In this document: positions 48,380-58,799 of the stretch, one piece after another
Layout of the letters: each line of letters begins with the position of its first letter
Position numbering within the stretch: position 1 is the stretch's first letter
Assembly (NCBI RefSeq): GCF_019226825.1
Contig: NZ_CP076643.1
Location: 2,976,001-3,040,000 of the forward strand
Direction: 5' to 3'
Length of the DNA stretch: 64,000 bases
Source of the DNA: Vibrio ostreae
GTDB taxonomy: Bacteria > Pseudomonadota > Gammaproteobacteria > Enterobacterales > Vibrionaceae
Made by a program: the position numbers and the translations under genes
The notes under the pieces: generated by a model
Told to the model about the DNA's origin: nothing
Database searches by the model: none
The model's input: the letters and a program-made list of their open reading frames with translations, nothing else

Positions 48380-48814
48380 ATGCAAGAATACATTGAGTTT
48401 TTTCAACAGAACATGATCCTATCGTTGGCCTGGGTAGGTATTTTGGTGGCGTTGATCGTTACCACGTTTAAATCCGCTACGGCCGCCTACAAAGAAGTGA
48501 GTGCCTCTCAGGTGACTCAACTGATGAACCGTGAAAATGGTGTGGTGGTTGATATTCGTACCAAAGACGAATACAAACGTGGCCATATTACTGACTCAGT
48601 TCACATTTTACCGTCAGACATCAAAGCCGGTAATCTGTCTGCCCTTGAAAGTCATAAATCAGACCCAATCATTGTGGTATGCAAGACCGGTCAGACGGCG
48701 CGTCAAAGCGCTGAGCTGTTAGCCAAAGCAGGATTCGAAAAAGTGAATCTGCTCAAAAATGGCCTGGTCGCCTGGAACGAAGCGAATCTGCCGCTGGTAC
48801 GTGGCAAGAAGTAA
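48380..48814 (+). CDS. Rhodanese-like protein with N-terminal membrane helix (YibN-like)
   Basis: The 144 residues have one membrane helix (about 13-32; MILSLAWVGILVALIV) followed by a single rhodanese domain (about 45-140) with active-site Cys in VVCKTGQTARQ and the entry motif VVDIRTKDEYKRGHI. Rhodaneses move sulfane sulfur; the physiological acceptor is unknown. In E. coli yibN is followed by grxC and secB; here grxC is absent and 48815-48993 holds no recognisable gene. Confidence 0.9.
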   Translation: MQEYIEFFQQNMILSLAWVGILVALIVTTFKSATAAYKEVSASQVTQLMNRENGVVVDIRTKDEYKRGHITDSVHILPSDIKAGNLSALESHKSDPIIVVCKTGQTARQSAELLAKAGFEKVNLLKNGLVAWNEANLPLVRGKK

Positions 48815-48993
48815 TTCCGGGGCAACAAAACACGGTTGTAATGGTGGCGGTGGTGCTGGTTGCAAAGTCAGCACCCACTCGCACCGGATGTGATGGCCGG
48901 CACGGAATGACGCATCGTTCTAGTGCCGCAGCACGCTCTCGGTTAGTCTCCCCACCATTATGACCCGAATTTATCTGTATTAAGGACAAAATC

Positions 48994-49461
48994 ATGGCTG
49001 AAGCAGCACAACAACAAGCTCCGCAACAAAACTTCGCAATTCAACGCATCTATCTGAAAGATGTGTCGTTTGAAGCACCGAACTCGCCAACCATGTTCCA
49101 GAAAGAGTGGAACCCGGATGTGAAACTGGATCTGGATACGCAGAGCCGTGAACTGGGCGAAGGTGTCTACGAAGTCGTGCTACGTCTGACTGTGACAGTG
49201 AAAAACGAAGAAGAGAACGCGTTCCTGTGTGAAGTACAGCAAGCGGGTATCTTTACGGCAGAACAGATGGAAGCCGGTCAGCTGGCTCATTGCCTGGGTG
49301 CATTCTGCCCGAACATCCTGTTCCCGTACGCACGTGAAACTATCTCAAGCCTGGTGGTAAAAGGTACTTTCCCACAACTGAACCTGGCACCAGTTAACTT
49401 TGATGCGCTGTTCATGAACTACCTGCAACAGCAGGCTGGTCAGGAAGAAGCGCAAGCGTAA
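48994..49461 (+). CDS. secB: Protein-export chaperone SecB
   Basis: SecB keeps preproteins unfolded and delivers them to SecA. The 155-residue acidic protein matches the family from [19 protein letters not shown] through [35 protein letters not shown] to [22 protein letters not shown] precedes the ATG. It is followed by its own terminator, then gpsA. Confidence 0.97.
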   Translation: MAEAAQQQAPQQNFAIQRIYLKDVSFEAPNSPTMFQKEWNPDVKLDLDTQSRELGEGVYEVVLRLTVTVKNEEENAFLCEVQQAGIFTAEQMEAGQLAHCLGAFCPNILFPYARETISSLVVKGTFPQLNLAPVNFDALFMNYLQQQAGQEEAQA

Positions 49462-49517
49462 TCGCTGCGGGTTTCTGACTCATCCGGGCCGGCGGTGCGA
49501 CAACCGGCGGCTTATTG

Positions 49518-49560
49518 AATGCACAACGCACTGACACATCAAGGTGCGGTGTGCATTTTT
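49518..49560 (+). terminator. Terminator-like hairpin after secB
   Basis: AATGCACA (49518-49525) pairs with TGTGCATT (49550-49557) and continues inward with CGCAC/GTGCG across one bulge. A TTTTTG tract follows. Confidence 0.75.
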
Positions 49561-49683
49561 GTTTTCACTCAGGGAAAACAGACGAATGCGCCTGCACCTC
49601 GCGCTGTTTTGGGTATAGAATAACAAAACCGATGACCAAGCCCCGGGCTTTGGTGCATCTGAGCATAGCTATCAGGCGGAACA

Positions 49684-50721
49684 ATGAGCGATTCACAAAC
49701 AAATAATGCCGACGGTAAAGCGATTTCAATGAGCGTGATCGGTGCGGGCTCTTACGGTACCTCACTGGCGATATCTCTGGCTCGTAACGGAGCTAACGTG
49801 GTGTTGTGGGGACATGACCCTGAGCACATGGCGCGTCTGCAAGCCGATCGGGCCAACCACGCCTTTTTGCCGGGTATCGATTTCCCGCCATCTCTGATCA
49901 TTGAAGCTGATTTGCAAAAGGCGGTGCAGGCGAGTCGTGATTTGTTGGTCGTGGTACCCAGCCATGTGTTCGGTATTGTGCTCAACAGCCTGCAACCTTA
50001 TCTGCGCGAAGATACCCGTATCTGCTGGGCAACGAAGGGGCTGGAGCCGGAAACCGGCCGTCTGCTGCAGGATGTGGCTCGTGAAGTGCTGGGGGATAAC
50101 CATCCACTGGCGGTGCTGTCCGGTCCGACGTTTGCCAAAGAGCTGGCGATGGGTATGCCGACCGCGATCTCTGTTGCGTCTTCCGATGCCGAGTTCCTGA
50201 AGCAGTTGCAGGAGAAAATCCACTGCAGCAAGACCTTCCGCGTCTATGCCAACAATGATTTCACCGGCCTGCAACTGGGCGGCGCGGTGAAGAACGTGAT
50301 TGCGATTGGCGCCGGGATGTCGGATGGCATCGGTTTTGGTGCCAATGCGCGTACTGCGCTTATTACCCGCGGCCTGGCGGAAATGAGCCGCCTAGGCGCG
50401 GCTCTGGGCGCACAGCCGGAAACCTTTATGGGCATGGCTGGTCTGGGCGATCTGGTGTTGACCTGTACTGACAATCAGTCACGTAACCGCCGTTTTGGTC
50501 TGGCGCTGGGTCAGGGCAAAGATGTCGATACCGCACAGGATGAGATCGGTCAGGTCGTTGAAGGTTACCGCAACACCAAAGAGGTGTGGCTGCTGGCACA
50601 GCGTATGGGTGTTGAGATGCCAATCGTTGACCAAATTTATCAGGTATTGTATCAAGGCAAAGACGCGCGTCTGGCCGCTCAGGACTTATTGGCGCGCGAC
50701 AAGAAAGCAGAACGAGAATGA
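49684..50721 (+). CDS. gpsA: Glycerol-3-phosphate dehydrogenase [NAD(P)+]
   Basis: GpsA makes sn-glycerol 3-phosphate for phospholipid synthesis. The 345 residues have a slightly extended N-terminus, then the dinucleotide fold [36 protein letters not shown], the catalytic Lys in [14 protein letters not shown] and [14 protein letters not shown]. It lies between secB and cysE, a conserved order. Confidence 0.96.
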   Translation: MSDSQTNNADGKAISMSVIGAGSYGTSLAISLARNGANVVLWGHDPEHMARLQADRANHAFLPGIDFPPSLIIEADLQKAVQASRDLLVVVPSHVFGIVLNSLQPYLREDTRICWATKGLEPETGRLLQDVAREVLGDNHPLAVLSGPTFAKELAMGMPTAISVASSDAEFLKQLQEKIHCSKTFRVYANNDFTGLQLGGAVKNVIAIGAGMSDGIGFGANARTALITRGLAEMSRLGAALGAQPETFMGMAGLGDLVLTCTDNQSRNRRFGLALGQGKDVDTAQDEIGQVVEGYRNTKEVWLLAQRMGVEMPIVDQIYQVLYQGKDARLAAQDLLARDKKAERE

Positions 50722-50812
50722 TCACCACCAAGCTGCTTGGTAGAATTTTGAAGGATTAAAAGAGCTGCGCGGTACGCCGTTGTGCCGAACACAGCCAGAG
50801 GCAGAGTGAATA

Positions 50813-51634
50813 ATGAAACAGTGTGCACAAAGTAAAGTTTGGCAGACCATAGTACAAGAAGCCCGAGAGCAGGCAGAGCAGGAGCCGATGCTGGCCAGTT
50901 TCTACCATGCGACCATTATTAAGCATGACAGCCTGGCGGCTGCGTTGAGCTACATCCTCGCTAACCGTCTGGAGACGGCGTCGATGCCGGCGATTGCGGT
51001 ACGGGAAGTGGTCGAGGAAGCATTTAAATCAGACCCGGCTATTGCTGAAGCCGCCGCCTGTGATATTTGCGCCACGGTCAACCGTGACCCGGCGGTGTCG
51101 ATGTATTCCATGCCGCTGCTGTACCTGAAAGGTTATCATGCTCTGCAGGGCCACCGGGTTGCCAACTGGTTGTGGAAGCAAGGACGCCAGGCACTGGCAA
51201 CCTATATGCAGAACCAGATTTCTGTCGCGTGTCAGGTGGATATCCACCCGGCGGCACAAGTCGGGCGTGGCATCATGCTGGATCACGCCACCGGCATTGT
51301 GATCGGTGAAACGGCCGTGGTCGGCGACGACGTGTCGATTCTGCAGGACGTCACGCTGGGCGGTACCGGTAAAGAGAGCGGTGACCGTCACCCGAAAATC
51401 CGTGAAGGGGTTATGATCGGTGCCGGAGCGAAAATTCTCGGTAATATCGAAGTCGGCGAGGGCGCTAAAATCGGCTCTTGTTCGGTGGTGCTGCAACCTG
51501 TGCCGCCACACACGACAGTAGCCGGGGTGCCGGCACGTATCGTCGGCCGGCCAAAAACCCAGAAGCCGTCGCTGGATATGGATCAGCAGTTCAATGGCCG
51601 CACTCAGACGTTCACCGGCGGAGATGGCATTTAA
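50813..51634 (+). CDS. cysE: Serine O-acetyltransferase
   Basis: CysE acetylates serine, the first step of cysteine synthesis, and is normally inhibited by cysteine through its C-terminus. The 273 residues have a helical N-terminal domain (about 1-140) and a left-handed beta-helix of hexapeptide repeats (about 140-250; DIHPAAQVGRGIMLDHATGIVIGETAVVGDDVSI). The terminal segment ends GGDGI, giving the C-terminal Ile that fits the active site in this family. Confidence 0.96.
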   Translation: MKQCAQSKVWQTIVQEAREQAEQEPMLASFYHATIIKHDSLAAALSYILANRLETASMPAIAVREVVEEAFKSDPAIAEAAACDICATVNRDPAVSMYSMPLLYLKGYHALQGHRVANWLWKQGRQALATYMQNQISVACQVDIHPAAQVGRGIMLDHATGIVIGETAVVGDDVSILQDVTLGGTGKESGDRHPKIREGVMIGAGAKILGNIEVGEGAKIGSCSVVLQPVPPHTTVAGVPARIVGRPKTQKPSLDMDQQFNGRTQTFTGGDGI

Positions 51635-51693
51635 GCTTGCCTGACCGTAAGTGGTTTAAAATCTGCCTGGGTTGACAGCGTAAGGCGAAAACG

Positions 51694-51725
51694 AAAAAAG
51701 GATGATGCCGGGCATCATCCTTTTT
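51694..51725. terminator. Bidirectional terminator between cysE and aphA
   Basis: AAAAAAGGATGATGCC and GGCATCATCCTTTTT form a long stem between convergent genes, with A and T runs on both sides. Confidence 0.9.
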
Positions 51726-51748
51726 GTTTGCTGTTCGGTTGGTGCGGC

Positions 51749-52288
51749 TTACGCCATTGCATCCAGTTCCGCAATCACTTCTTCTGCCCAGTTGATCCAG
51801 GCCTGGCGAACCAGCAGATTACGGCGTAGCGTCAGACGCTCCAGACGTTGCTGCTTATCCATTACCGCCGGATTGGCGTAGTAAGCCGACTCAATCTCTT
51901 TGTAGTGAGTCACCAGCTTACGGGATTCTTCAATCAGCTCGCCCAGTTGAGCCCGGTAAGGGTGTGCAGGCTGAACGGCACAAGCCATCAATTTAGCACT
52001 GAATTCATCCCTTACTGTCGGATGCGCGGTCGGCTGATCGAACCATTCGCCCAGAGCGCTGCGGCCTGCGTCCGTAATCGAATAAACTTTACGGTCAGGT
52101 TTGCCTTCCTGAGGTTCCAGGACACAAGTTACCAGGCCCTGCTGACCCATTTTATTCAGTTCACGGTAGACTTGTTGGTGGCTGGCTTTCCAAAAATAGC
52201 CAATGCTCGCAGAAAACTCTTTGGTGATATCGTAGCCGGTTGCATCGCGAGTGCTAAGAACAGTAAGGATAACGTGTGGTAATGACAT
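51749..52288 (-). CDS. aphA: Low-cell-density quorum-sensing regulator AphA
   Basis: AphA is the PadR-type master regulator active at low cell density in Vibrio; in V. cholerae it activates tcpPH and so virulence. The 179 residues equal the V. cholerae length. The winged helix (about 1-75; SLPHVILTVLSTRDATGYDITKEFSASIGYFWKASHQQVYREL) is followed by a helical dimerisation domain. It lies between cysE and ppc. Its upstream region contains a possible LuxR/HapR-type site and a small tandem repeat. The presence of this gene is a strong sign of Vibrio. Confidence 0.95.
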   Translation of the reverse strand: MSLPHVILTVLSTRDATGYDITKEFSASIGYFWKASHQQVYRELNKMGQQGLVTCVLEPQEGKPDRKVYSITDAGRSALGEWFDQPTAHPTVRDEFSAKLMACAVQPAHPYRAQLGELIEESRKLVTHYKEIESAYYANPAVMDKQQRLERLTLRRNLLVRQAWINWAEEVIAELDAMA

Positions 52289-52340
52289 GTCTTCAATCCA
52301 AATGGTTAATAAACTTTTTACACCAGATTCAGCTATCGTG

Positions 52341-52360
52341 GGTACTCTGCGGTACTCTCT
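52341..52360. repeat. 10-bp tandem repeat in the aphA leader region
   Basis: GGTACTCTGC and GGTACTCTCT lie side by side, sharing the 8-base core GGTACTCT, 53-72 bases before the aphA start. On the transcribed strand the core reads AGAGTACC. It could be in the 5' untranslated region, where Qrr small RNAs act on aphA in other vibrios; a link is only inference. Confidence 0.6.
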
Positions 52361-52548
52361 GATGCAGTGCCTGATTCTGGTCAGCAGAAATCTGCTGTCA
52401 TGTCACCTTAAAGCCGTTTATCACCTAGGGTTGATACTCTACGTATCGCTCTGCGACTTGTTGTTATTAAATGCCGTCATCGAGCAGCCGTAGTATATCT
52501 AAATAATAAGCATAAAGTAGAATACAATGCGGTTTTGAAATAAAAAAC

Positions 52549-52565
52549 TGATATTGTTCTCAATA
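52549..52565 (-). promoter_or_regulatory. Possible LuxR/HapR-type operator upstream of aphA
   Basis: On the minus strand TATTGA-GAACAA-TATCA matches the spacing of the known Vibrio LuxR/HapR operator (TATTGA-N6-TATCA core). It lies about 260 bases before aphA. HapR/LuxR is known to repress aphA in vibrios, which makes the location sensible. Remaining bases of the 348-base gap show no gene. Confidence 0.45.
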
Positions 52566-52575
52566 AGATTGCTAG

Positions 52576-52610
52576 GTAAAACAAAAGACCGCAAAGATGC
52601 GATCTTTTGT
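52576..52610 (-). terminator. Intrinsic terminator of ppc
   Basis: ACAAAAGA-C-CGC and GCG-A-TCTTTTGT form the stem (52581-52610) with one mismatch; on the minus strand a T-run follows. It starts 26 bases past the ppc stop. Confidence 0.8.
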
Positions 52611-52636
52611 TAATTTTTAGAATTTTATACTGGCGA

Positions 52637-55270
52637 TTAGCCGGTGTTACGCATGCCTGCGGCAATACCTGCGATGGTCACCATCAGTGCTTCTTCCAGC
52701 TCGGGATCCGGCTGTTCACTCTGACGGGTACGGTACAGCAGTTCAGCCTGCAGCATGTTGAGCGGCTCAACGTAGATGTTACGCAGGCGAATCGACTCAT
52801 GGCCCCATGGGTCGCTTTGCATCAGGTTCTCGTTGTTTTCCACGTTCAGCACGGTTTTGATGTCTTTCTGCAATTGATCGCGCAGACGCTGGCCAAGCGG
52901 ACGCAGTGGTTCATCCACCAGGCGCTCGTCGTAGTAACGGGCAATATCCAGATTACACTTGGTGTACACCATTTCCAGCATACCGAGACGGGTTGAGAAG
53001 AACGGCCATTCGCGACACATCTCTTCCAGCTGCGCCTGGTAACCTTGATCGATGGCGTGCTGAATCGCTTCGCCGGCACCAAGCCAGGCCGGCAGAACCA
53101 GACGGTTCTGGCTCCAGGAGAAGATCCACGGAATGGCACGCAGACTTTCCACACCGCCATTCGGGTTACGTTTCGCCGGGCGTGAACCGAGCGGCAGTTT
53201 ACCCAGCTCCAGTTCAGGTGTGGCCTGACGGAAGTAAGGGACGAAGTCGGCTTCTCCACGCACGACCGCACGGTAAGCCGCGCAGGATACGTCTGACAGC
53301 ACTTCCATCAGATCGCGCCACTCCTGTTTTGGCTCCGGAGGCGGCAGCAGGTTGGCTTCCAGAATCGCACTGGCGTACACGTTGAAGCTGTTGACCGCCA
53401 CGTCCGGCAGACCGAGTTTAAAGCGGATCATTTCACCTTGCTCGGTCACGCGCAGGCCGCCTTTCAGGCTCTTTGGCGGCTGAGACAGCAGTGCGGCGTG
53501 CGCTGGCGCACCACCACGACCGATTGTACCGCCGCGGCCATGGAACAGGGTCAGCTCAATACCGGCTTCTTCGGCGACTTTAACCAGGGATTCCATCGCA
53601 TGGTACTGTGCCCAGCCCGCCGACATCACACCGGCGTCTTTGGCGGAATCGGAGTAACCGATCATCACCATCTGGTGGTTCTGGATAAAGCCGCGGTACA
53701 GGTCGATGCTCATCAGCTGGGTAATAACGGCTTCGGCGTTATTGAGGTCATCGAGCGTTTCAAACAGCGGACATACATCGAGGCGGTAAGGACAGCCGCA
53801 TTCTTGCAGCAGCAGATGGACTGCCAGCACGTCAGACGCAGTGCGCGCCATGGAAATCACGTAGGCACCAAAGGCTTCACGTGGCTGAGACGCGATAATT
53901 TTACAGGTATCGAGGACTTCTTTAACCGGCTCTGAAGGTTGCCAGTCGCGCGGCAGCAGCGGGCGTTTAGAGGCCAGCTCGTTAGTCAGGAAGGCAATCT
54001 TGTCCTGCTCACTCCACTGGTCGTAATCACCAATACCCAGATAACGGGTCAGTTCAGACAGCACATCAGAGTGACGGGTACTTTCCTGACGGATATCAAG
54101 GCGTACCAGGTGTACGCCGAACGCTTTCACGCGGCGCAGGGTATCGAGCAGTGAGCCATCGGCAATCACGCCCATGCCACATTCGTGCAGCGACTGGTAA
54201 CAGGCGTACAGCGGCTCCCACAGCTGACTGATGTTACGCAGCGGTGCTTTAACCGCCAGTTGCTGGCCATGCACTTTGGCATCGAGGATTTCCAGCGTTT
54301 CCTGCAGCACCGAACGCACCCGTTTCAGGATGGCGCGGTACGGTTCGTGTTCTTCTTCACCTGCCAGATCGCGAACCGTGTCGTTACACTTGGTCATCGA
54401 CAGTTCGGAGATCAGCTCATTGATATCACCCAGATACAGGTCCGCCGCTTTCCAGCGTGACAGCAGCATGACTTCACGGGTAATGGTGTGGGTGACAAAC
54501 GGGTTACCGTCACGGTCGCCACCCATCCAGGAGGAGAAATGGACCGGACGGGCATCGATAGGCAGCCCTTCGCCGAGGTAGTTTTTCACGCTGACGTCCA
54601 GTTCGCGCAAAAATTCAGGTACCGCCTGCCATAGTGAGTTCTCAACCACAGCGAAACCCCATTTGGCTTCATCCAGCGGCGTCGGGCGCTGTTTACGGAT
54701 AACATCAGAGTGCCAGCCCTGAGCGATCAGCTGTTCTAAGCGACGCTCGGTTTTAAGGCGCTCTTTGGACGAAAGGTCGCTCAGCTCAAGTTTCGATAAA
54801 CATTCGTTAATCTTAACCAGATTATTGATCATGGTACGACGGGTGATTTCCGTCGGGTGCGCGGTCAGAACCAGCTCAATATTGAGATCTCGCACCGCCT
54901 GTGCGGTATCGAGTTTGCTGATGCTGTTGTCGCTCAGTTTACTGAACAGATCGTGAATGGCGTCAGGTTCACACACATGCTCTTCGCAGTGACGCGAGAT
55001 GGTGTGGTACTGATCGGCAATATTGGTCAGATTCAGAAACTGGTTAAACGCGCGGGCAACCGGCGTTAACTGATCATTGTTCAGGCTTTTAATCTCTTCA
55101 ATGAGATTATCGCGGTCGGCCTGATTGCCGGCGCGGGCAGATTTGGAAAGTTTTCGGATGGTTTCCACTTTCTCTAAAATAACGTCACCGCTGGCATCCT
55201 GAATTGTCTGCCCCAGAAGGCGACCCAGCATGCTCACGTTACTTTTGAGCGCGGCGTATTTCTCGTTCAT
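52637..55270 (-). CDS. ppc: Phosphoenolpyruvate carboxylase
   Basis: Ppc carboxylates phosphoenolpyruvate to oxaloacetate. The start ATG 55270 ([20 protein letters not shown]), with AGGATGA upstream, gives 877 residues. Catalytic His lies in [14 protein letters not shown], and the conserved loops [33 protein letters not shown] and [14 protein letters not shown] are intact. The C-terminus ends [10 protein letters not shown], the family signature needed for activity. Confidence 0.97.
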   Translation of the reverse strand: MNEKYAALKSNVSMLGRLLGQTIQDASGDVILEKVETIRKLSKSARAGNQADRDNLIEEIKSLNNDQLTPVARAFNQFLNLTNIADQYHTISRHCEEHVCEPDAIHDLFSKLSDNSISKLDTAQAVRDLNIELVLTAHPTEITRRTMINNLVKINECLSKLELSDLSSKERLKTERRLEQLIAQGWHSDVIRKQRPTPLDEAKWGFAVVENSLWQAVPEFLRELDVSVKNYLGEGLPIDARPVHFSSWMGGDRDGNPFVTHTITREVMLLSRWKAADLYLGDINELISELSMTKCNDTVRDLAGEEEHEPYRAILKRVRSVLQETLEILDAKVHGQQLAVKAPLRNISQLWEPLYACYQSLHECGMGVIADGSLLDTLRRVKAFGVHLVRLDIRQESTRHSDVLSELTRYLGIGDYDQWSEQDKIAFLTNELASKRPLLPRDWQPSEPVKEVLDTCKIIASQPREAFGAYVISMARTASDVLAVHLLLQECGCPYRLDVCPLFETLDDLNNAEAVITQLMSIDLYRGFIQNHQMVMIGYSDSAKDAGVMSAGWAQYHAMESLVKVAEEAGIELTLFHGRGGTIGRGGAPAHAALLSQPPKSLKGGLRVTEQGEMIRFKLGLPDVAVNSFNVYASAILEANLLPPPEPKQEWRDLMEVLSDVSCAAYRAVVRGEADFVPYFRQATPELELGKLPLGSRPAKRNPNGGVESLRAIPWIFSWSQNRLVLPAWLGAGEAIQHAIDQGYQAQLEEMCREWPFFSTRLGMLEMVYTKCNLDIARYYDERLVDEPLRPLGQRLRDQLQKDIKTVLNVENNENLMQSDPWGHESIRLRNIYVEPLNMLQAELLYRTRQSEQPDPELEEALMVTIAGIAAGMRNTG

Positions 55271-55443
55271 TGTCATCCTGCCTTGTAAAAAAATTACATC
55301 CATTGTTCTTTTCTTAAGTACACAATCTAACTATGTTTGTCCACTACAGTCAAACCCGACATACTAAAATTCCATTTATGCCGTTGAGCAATCATTTGAA
55401 CACTTGTTCAGTCAAATTCCCAATTTTGTTGAAAATTTCTTAC

Positions 55444-55479
55444 AAAAACCCCCGAGCGAATAAAATCTGCTCAGGGGCT
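55444..55479 (-). terminator. Intrinsic terminator of argE
   Basis: On the minus strand CCCCTGAGC and GCTCGGGG (one bulged T) form the stem with an 11-base AT-rich loop, followed by GTTTTTG. It begins 20 bases past the argE stop. Confidence 0.75.
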
Positions 55480-55498
55480 GTCATTCAAGATTTATGCT

Positions 55499-56635
55499 TT
55501 AAAAGCAGTATTTAACCATGGCTTTCGATAACACATTGATGGTCGGATCAATGAAGTCAAAGGCGAGGAACTCATCCGGCTGGTGCGCCTGATCAATCGA
55601 TCCCGGACCCAGTACCAGGGTCGGACACAGCTGTTGCAGGAACGGCGCCTCAGTGCAGTAATTGACGGTTTGCGCCGGCTGCTCACAGATTTGACTGACG
55701 TCAGTCACGAACGGATGGTCGTGATCACAGGCATAGCCCGGAATCGCATCATGCAAAGGTTCAACTTCAATCCGGCCCGGCCATTTGTCCTGTACCTCTT
55801 TCAGGGCACCGCGCAGCATGTTATCCAGACCGTCCAGGCTGATGCCCGGCAGCGGACGTACATCGTAGTGCAGCTCACAGCAGCCACAGATGCGGTTTGG
55901 TGTGTCACCGCCATGGATATGGCCGAGGTTAAGCGTCGGGTGCGGGATTTCAAATCCCGGATGCTGATACTCTTTAATCAGCTTGTCGCGCAGTTGCATC
56001 ATCGCGAACATGACTTCGTACATAATTTCGATCGCATTGACGCCCAGCGCCGGGTTGGAGGAGTGGCCCGACTTACCGGTCACGCGAATCGCATTGGCAA
56101 CGTGACCTTTATGGCCGTAAATTGGCACCAGACTGGTGGGTTCGCCGATGATGCAGTAATCGGGCTGAAATGGCGCGTTTTCAGTAAAGTGACGCGCACC
56201 GAGCATGGTGGTTTCTTCATCACAGGTCGCCAGCACGTACAGGGGTTTGGTCTGCTTGCTCCAGTCGACTTTTTTCACCGCTTCGAGGATAAACGCAAAG
56301 AAGCCTTTCATATCTGCGGTACCGAGGCCGTAAAAGCGGTTGTCGGCCTGAGTCAGGGCATGGGGATCAAAATTCCAGCGTCCTTCGTCAAATGGCACGG
56401 TATCACTGTGACCGGCCAGCAGCAGGCCGCCTTCGCCCTGACCCTTTTTCGCAATCAGGTTCTGTTTGCCGGGAGCGACCTGGTCGATTTCAACGCTAAA
56501 GCCAAGCGCAGTAAGCCAGTCCGCCAGTTTGGCAATCACCTTTTCATTGCCCAGGTCCCATTGCGGGTCCGTGGAACTGATCGACGGGGTCGAAATCAAG
56601 CCTTCATAGACTTCGAGGAAACTCGGTAATTGCAT
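55499..56635 (-). CDS. argE: Acetylornithine deacetylase
   Basis: ArgE hydrolyses N-acetylornithine to ornithine. The 378-residue M20-family metalloenzyme has the metal ligands in [24 protein letters not shown] and [13 protein letters not shown], and the [12 protein letters not shown] dimerisation region. AGGAGC precedes the ATG. It is divergent from argC across a region with several ARG-box-like sites. Confidence 0.96.
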   Translation of the reverse strand: MQLPSFLEVYEGLISTPSISSTDPQWDLGNEKVIAKLADWLTALGFSVEIDQVAPGKQNLIAKKGQGEGGLLLAGHSDTVPFDEGRWNFDPHALTQADNRFYGLGTADMKGFFAFILEAVKKVDWSKQTKPLYVLATCDEETTMLGARHFTENAPFQPDYCIIGEPTSLVPIYGHKGHVANAIRVTGKSGHSSNPALGVNAIEIMYEVMFAMMQLRDKLIKEYQHPGFEIPHPTLNLGHIHGGDTPNRICGCCELHYDVRPLPGISLDGLDNMLRGALKEVQDKWPGRIEVEPLHDAIPGYACDHDHPFVTDVSQICEQPAQTVNYCTEAPFLQQLCPTLVLGPGSIDQAHQPDEFLAFDFIDPTINVLSKAMVKYCF

Positions 56636-56680
56636 ATTATTCTTGCTCCTACTATTGACAGAATAACGCTGAAAATGTAA

Positions 56681-56772
56681 AAAACATATTAAATCACTTT
56701 TAATGAATAAAAAACCAAATAATCCGGTCTTTTTACAAATTAATAGTCAGTTTAAATGTAAATCAATAATCA
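56681..56772. promoter_or_regulatory. ARG boxes between argE and argC
   Basis: Compared with the ArgR half-site core TGAATWWWWATTCA, the best match is TGAATAAAAAACCA at 56704-56717 (12 of 14). A second match at 56683-56696 (10 of 14) lies exactly 21 bases away, the usual two-box spacing. Weaker matches (11 of 14 each) are at 56736-56749 and 56759-56772. Arginine-dependent repression by ArgR of both divergent units is inferred. Confidence 0.65.
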
Positions 56773-56814
56773 GTTTTAACTATTATCATTTACCTTCACT
56801 TTGGATGCTTTGAG

Positions 56815-57819
56815 ATGCTAAAAACCACCATTATCGGCGCAAGCGGCTACACCGGAGCAGAACTTGCTCTTATGGTTCACAAACACCCAGAGCTCACGCT
56901 ATCAGGTTTATACGTTTCCGCCAACAGCGTCGATGCAGGAAAATCGATTGCCCAGTTGCACGGTAAACTGGCGGGGCTGGTCGATATGCCGGTACAGGCA
57001 TTGACGGATGTGGAGCAGGTCGCGCAAGAGTGTGATGTGGTGTTTCTCGCGACGGCGCACGAAGTAAGCCACGATCTGGCACCGGTTTTCCTGGCCAACA
57101 ACTGTCAGGTGTTTGACCTGTCAGGTGCTTACCGGGTGCAGAGTGAAGGTTTTTATGACCAGTACTACGGCTTCCAGCACCAGCATGGTGACTGGCTGGC
57201 GGAAGCGGCTTACGGACTGGCCGAGTGGAACCAGGAAGCTATTCTTAATAGTCAGCTGGTCGCGGTAGCCGGTTGTTACCCGACGGCTTCGCAACTGGCC
57301 ATTAAGCCACTGCTGGCAGCGGGTCTGGTTGATAAAGCGCAGTGGCCGGTGATTAATGCGGTCAGTGGCGTCACGGGCGCAGGCCGTAAAGCCACCATGA
57401 CCAACAGTTTCTGTGAAGTCAGCCTGCAGCCGTACGGTGTGTTTACCCACCGTCACCAGCCGGAGATTGCCACTCACCTGGGTTGTGATGTGATTTTCAC
57501 GCCGCACCTGGGTAACTTTAAGCGCGGGATTCTGGCGACCATCACCATGAAACTGGCGGCGGGTGTCAGCGCTGAGCAGGTTGCACAGGCCTTTGCTGAG
57601 GCATACGGCGACAAGCCGGCGGTACGTTTGCATACCAGCACGCTGCCGCGTATTCAGGATGTTGAGTTCACTCCGTTCTGTGATATTGGCTGGAAGGTGC
57701 AGGGCGAGCACGTCATCGTGGTCTCGGCAATTGACAACTTATTAAAAGGCGCATCGAGTCAAGCGATGCAATGTCTGAACATACACTACGGTTTCGATGA
57801 ACTGACCGCTTTGGTGTGA
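56815..57819 (+). CDS. argC: N-acetyl-gamma-glutamyl-phosphate reductase
   Basis: ArgC makes N-acetylglutamate semialdehyde with NADPH, the third step of arginine synthesis. The 334 residues have the dinucleotide loop [15 protein letters not shown] and the catalytic Cys in [14 protein letters not shown]. His in [12 protein letters not shown] is also conserved. First gene of the arginine cluster; argB starts nine bases after its stop. Confidence 0.97.
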   Translation: MLKTTIIGASGYTGAELALMVHKHPELTLSGLYVSANSVDAGKSIAQLHGKLAGLVDMPVQALTDVEQVAQECDVVFLATAHEVSHDLAPVFLANNCQVFDLSGAYRVQSEGFYDQYYGFQHQHGDWLAEAAYGLAEWNQEAILNSQLVAVAGCYPTASQLAIKPLLAAGLVDKAQWPVINAVSGVTGAGRKATMTNSFCEVSLQPYGVFTHRHQPEIATHLGCDVIFTPHLGNFKRGILATITMKLAAGVSAEQVAQAFAEAYGDKPAVRLHTSTLPRIQDVEFTPFCDIGWKVQGEHVIVVSAIDNLLKGASSQAMQCLNIHYGFDELTALV

Positions 57820-57828
57820 GGGTAAGGT

Positions 57829-58620
57829 ATGACGGATACAAAACAAAATCCATTAGTGGTTAAGTTAGGCGGCGCGGCGCTGTCGTGCAGTGAAACGCTG
57901 AGCAAGTTGTTTGGCGCGATGGCTCAATACCAGGCTGAGGCGCAGCGTCCACTGGTGATTGTGCACGGTGGTGGTTATATCGTCGATGAACTGATGGAAA
58001 AACTGCAGCTGAAAACGGTTAAGAAAGATGGTCTGCGTGTTACCCCGTATGATCAGATTGGCTACATCACCGGCGCTCTGGCCGGTACAGCCAACAAGCT
58101 GCTGCAGGGCCAGGCGATTAAAGATGGCCTCAATGCGGTCGGTCTGAGCCTGGCGGACGGTGGTCTGTGTCAGGTCGAGGAACTGGACCCTGAGCTGGGC
58201 GCTGTGGGCCTGGCGAAACCAGGTAAAGCGGACGTGGTGAATGCGCTGCTGGCGGCGGGCGCTCTGCCTATCATCAGTTCCATCGGCATGACCAATGAGG
58301 GTCAGCTGATGAACGTCAATGCCGATCAGGCCGCAGTGGCAGTGGCAGCGGCGCTGGATGCCGAGCTGGTGCTGTTGTCGGATGTCAGCGGCGTACTGGA
58401 TGGTAAAGGTCATCTGATCCACAGCCTGAATCAGCACCAGGCGGACGCTCTGATTGAAGCCAAAGTGATTACCGATGGCATGATTGTTAAAGTCCGTGCG
58501 GCTCTGGAAGCGGCACAGGATCTGGGCCGCCCAATTGAAGTGGCCACCTGGCGTTATCCGGAAAAACTGGCGCAGCTGTTTGCCGGCCAGAGTATCGGCA
58601 CCCAGTTTTTACCGCAGTAA
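57829..58620 (+). CDS. argB: Acetylglutamate kinase
   Basis: ArgB phosphorylates N-acetylglutamate. The 263 residues have the substrate loops VKLGGAALS and [14 protein letters not shown], and [11 protein letters not shown] plus [11 protein letters not shown] for nucleotide binding. It lacks the N-terminal helix of arginine-inhibited hexameric kinases, as in E. coli. It is closely spaced with argC and followed by a 179-base gap before argG. Confidence 0.96.
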   Translation: MTDTKQNPLVVKLGGAALSCSETLSKLFGAMAQYQAEAQRPLVIVHGGGYIVDELMEKLQLKTVKKDGLRVTPYDQIGYITGALAGTANKLLQGQAIKDGLNAVGLSLADGGLCQVEELDPELGAVGLAKPGKADVVNALLAAGALPIISSIGMTNEGQLMNVNADQAAVAVAAALDAELVLLSDVSGVLDGKGHLIHSLNQHQADALIEAKVITDGMIVKVRAALEAAQDLGRPIEVATWRYPEKLAQLFAGQSIGTQFLPQ

Positions 58621-58637
58621 ACATATTGAATTATTCA

Positions 58638-58705
58638 CCCATCCGTTTTGTTAACTCGTCTGTTTGAAAAGATTGATTTTTAACGTAATGTGTTGAACGG
58701 ATGGG
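58638..58705. repeat. Long-range inverted repeat between argB and argG
   Basis: CCCATCCGTT (58638-58647) and AACGGATGGG (58696-58705) are perfect 10-bp complements 48 bases apart. Inside, GTTAA (58650-58654) and TTAAC (58680-58684) can add a nested stem. There is no T-run after it. It could be a folded leader or an mRNA-stability element in the argCBGH transcript. Confidence 0.65.
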
Positions 58706-58799
58706 AAACCAAACGAAGCAGATTTTTTACAGCATCATAGCAAAACAACCTGAGCACTAACCGCCAAGCGCAGAGCCAGGGAATCGGAGATAAAAGAAC

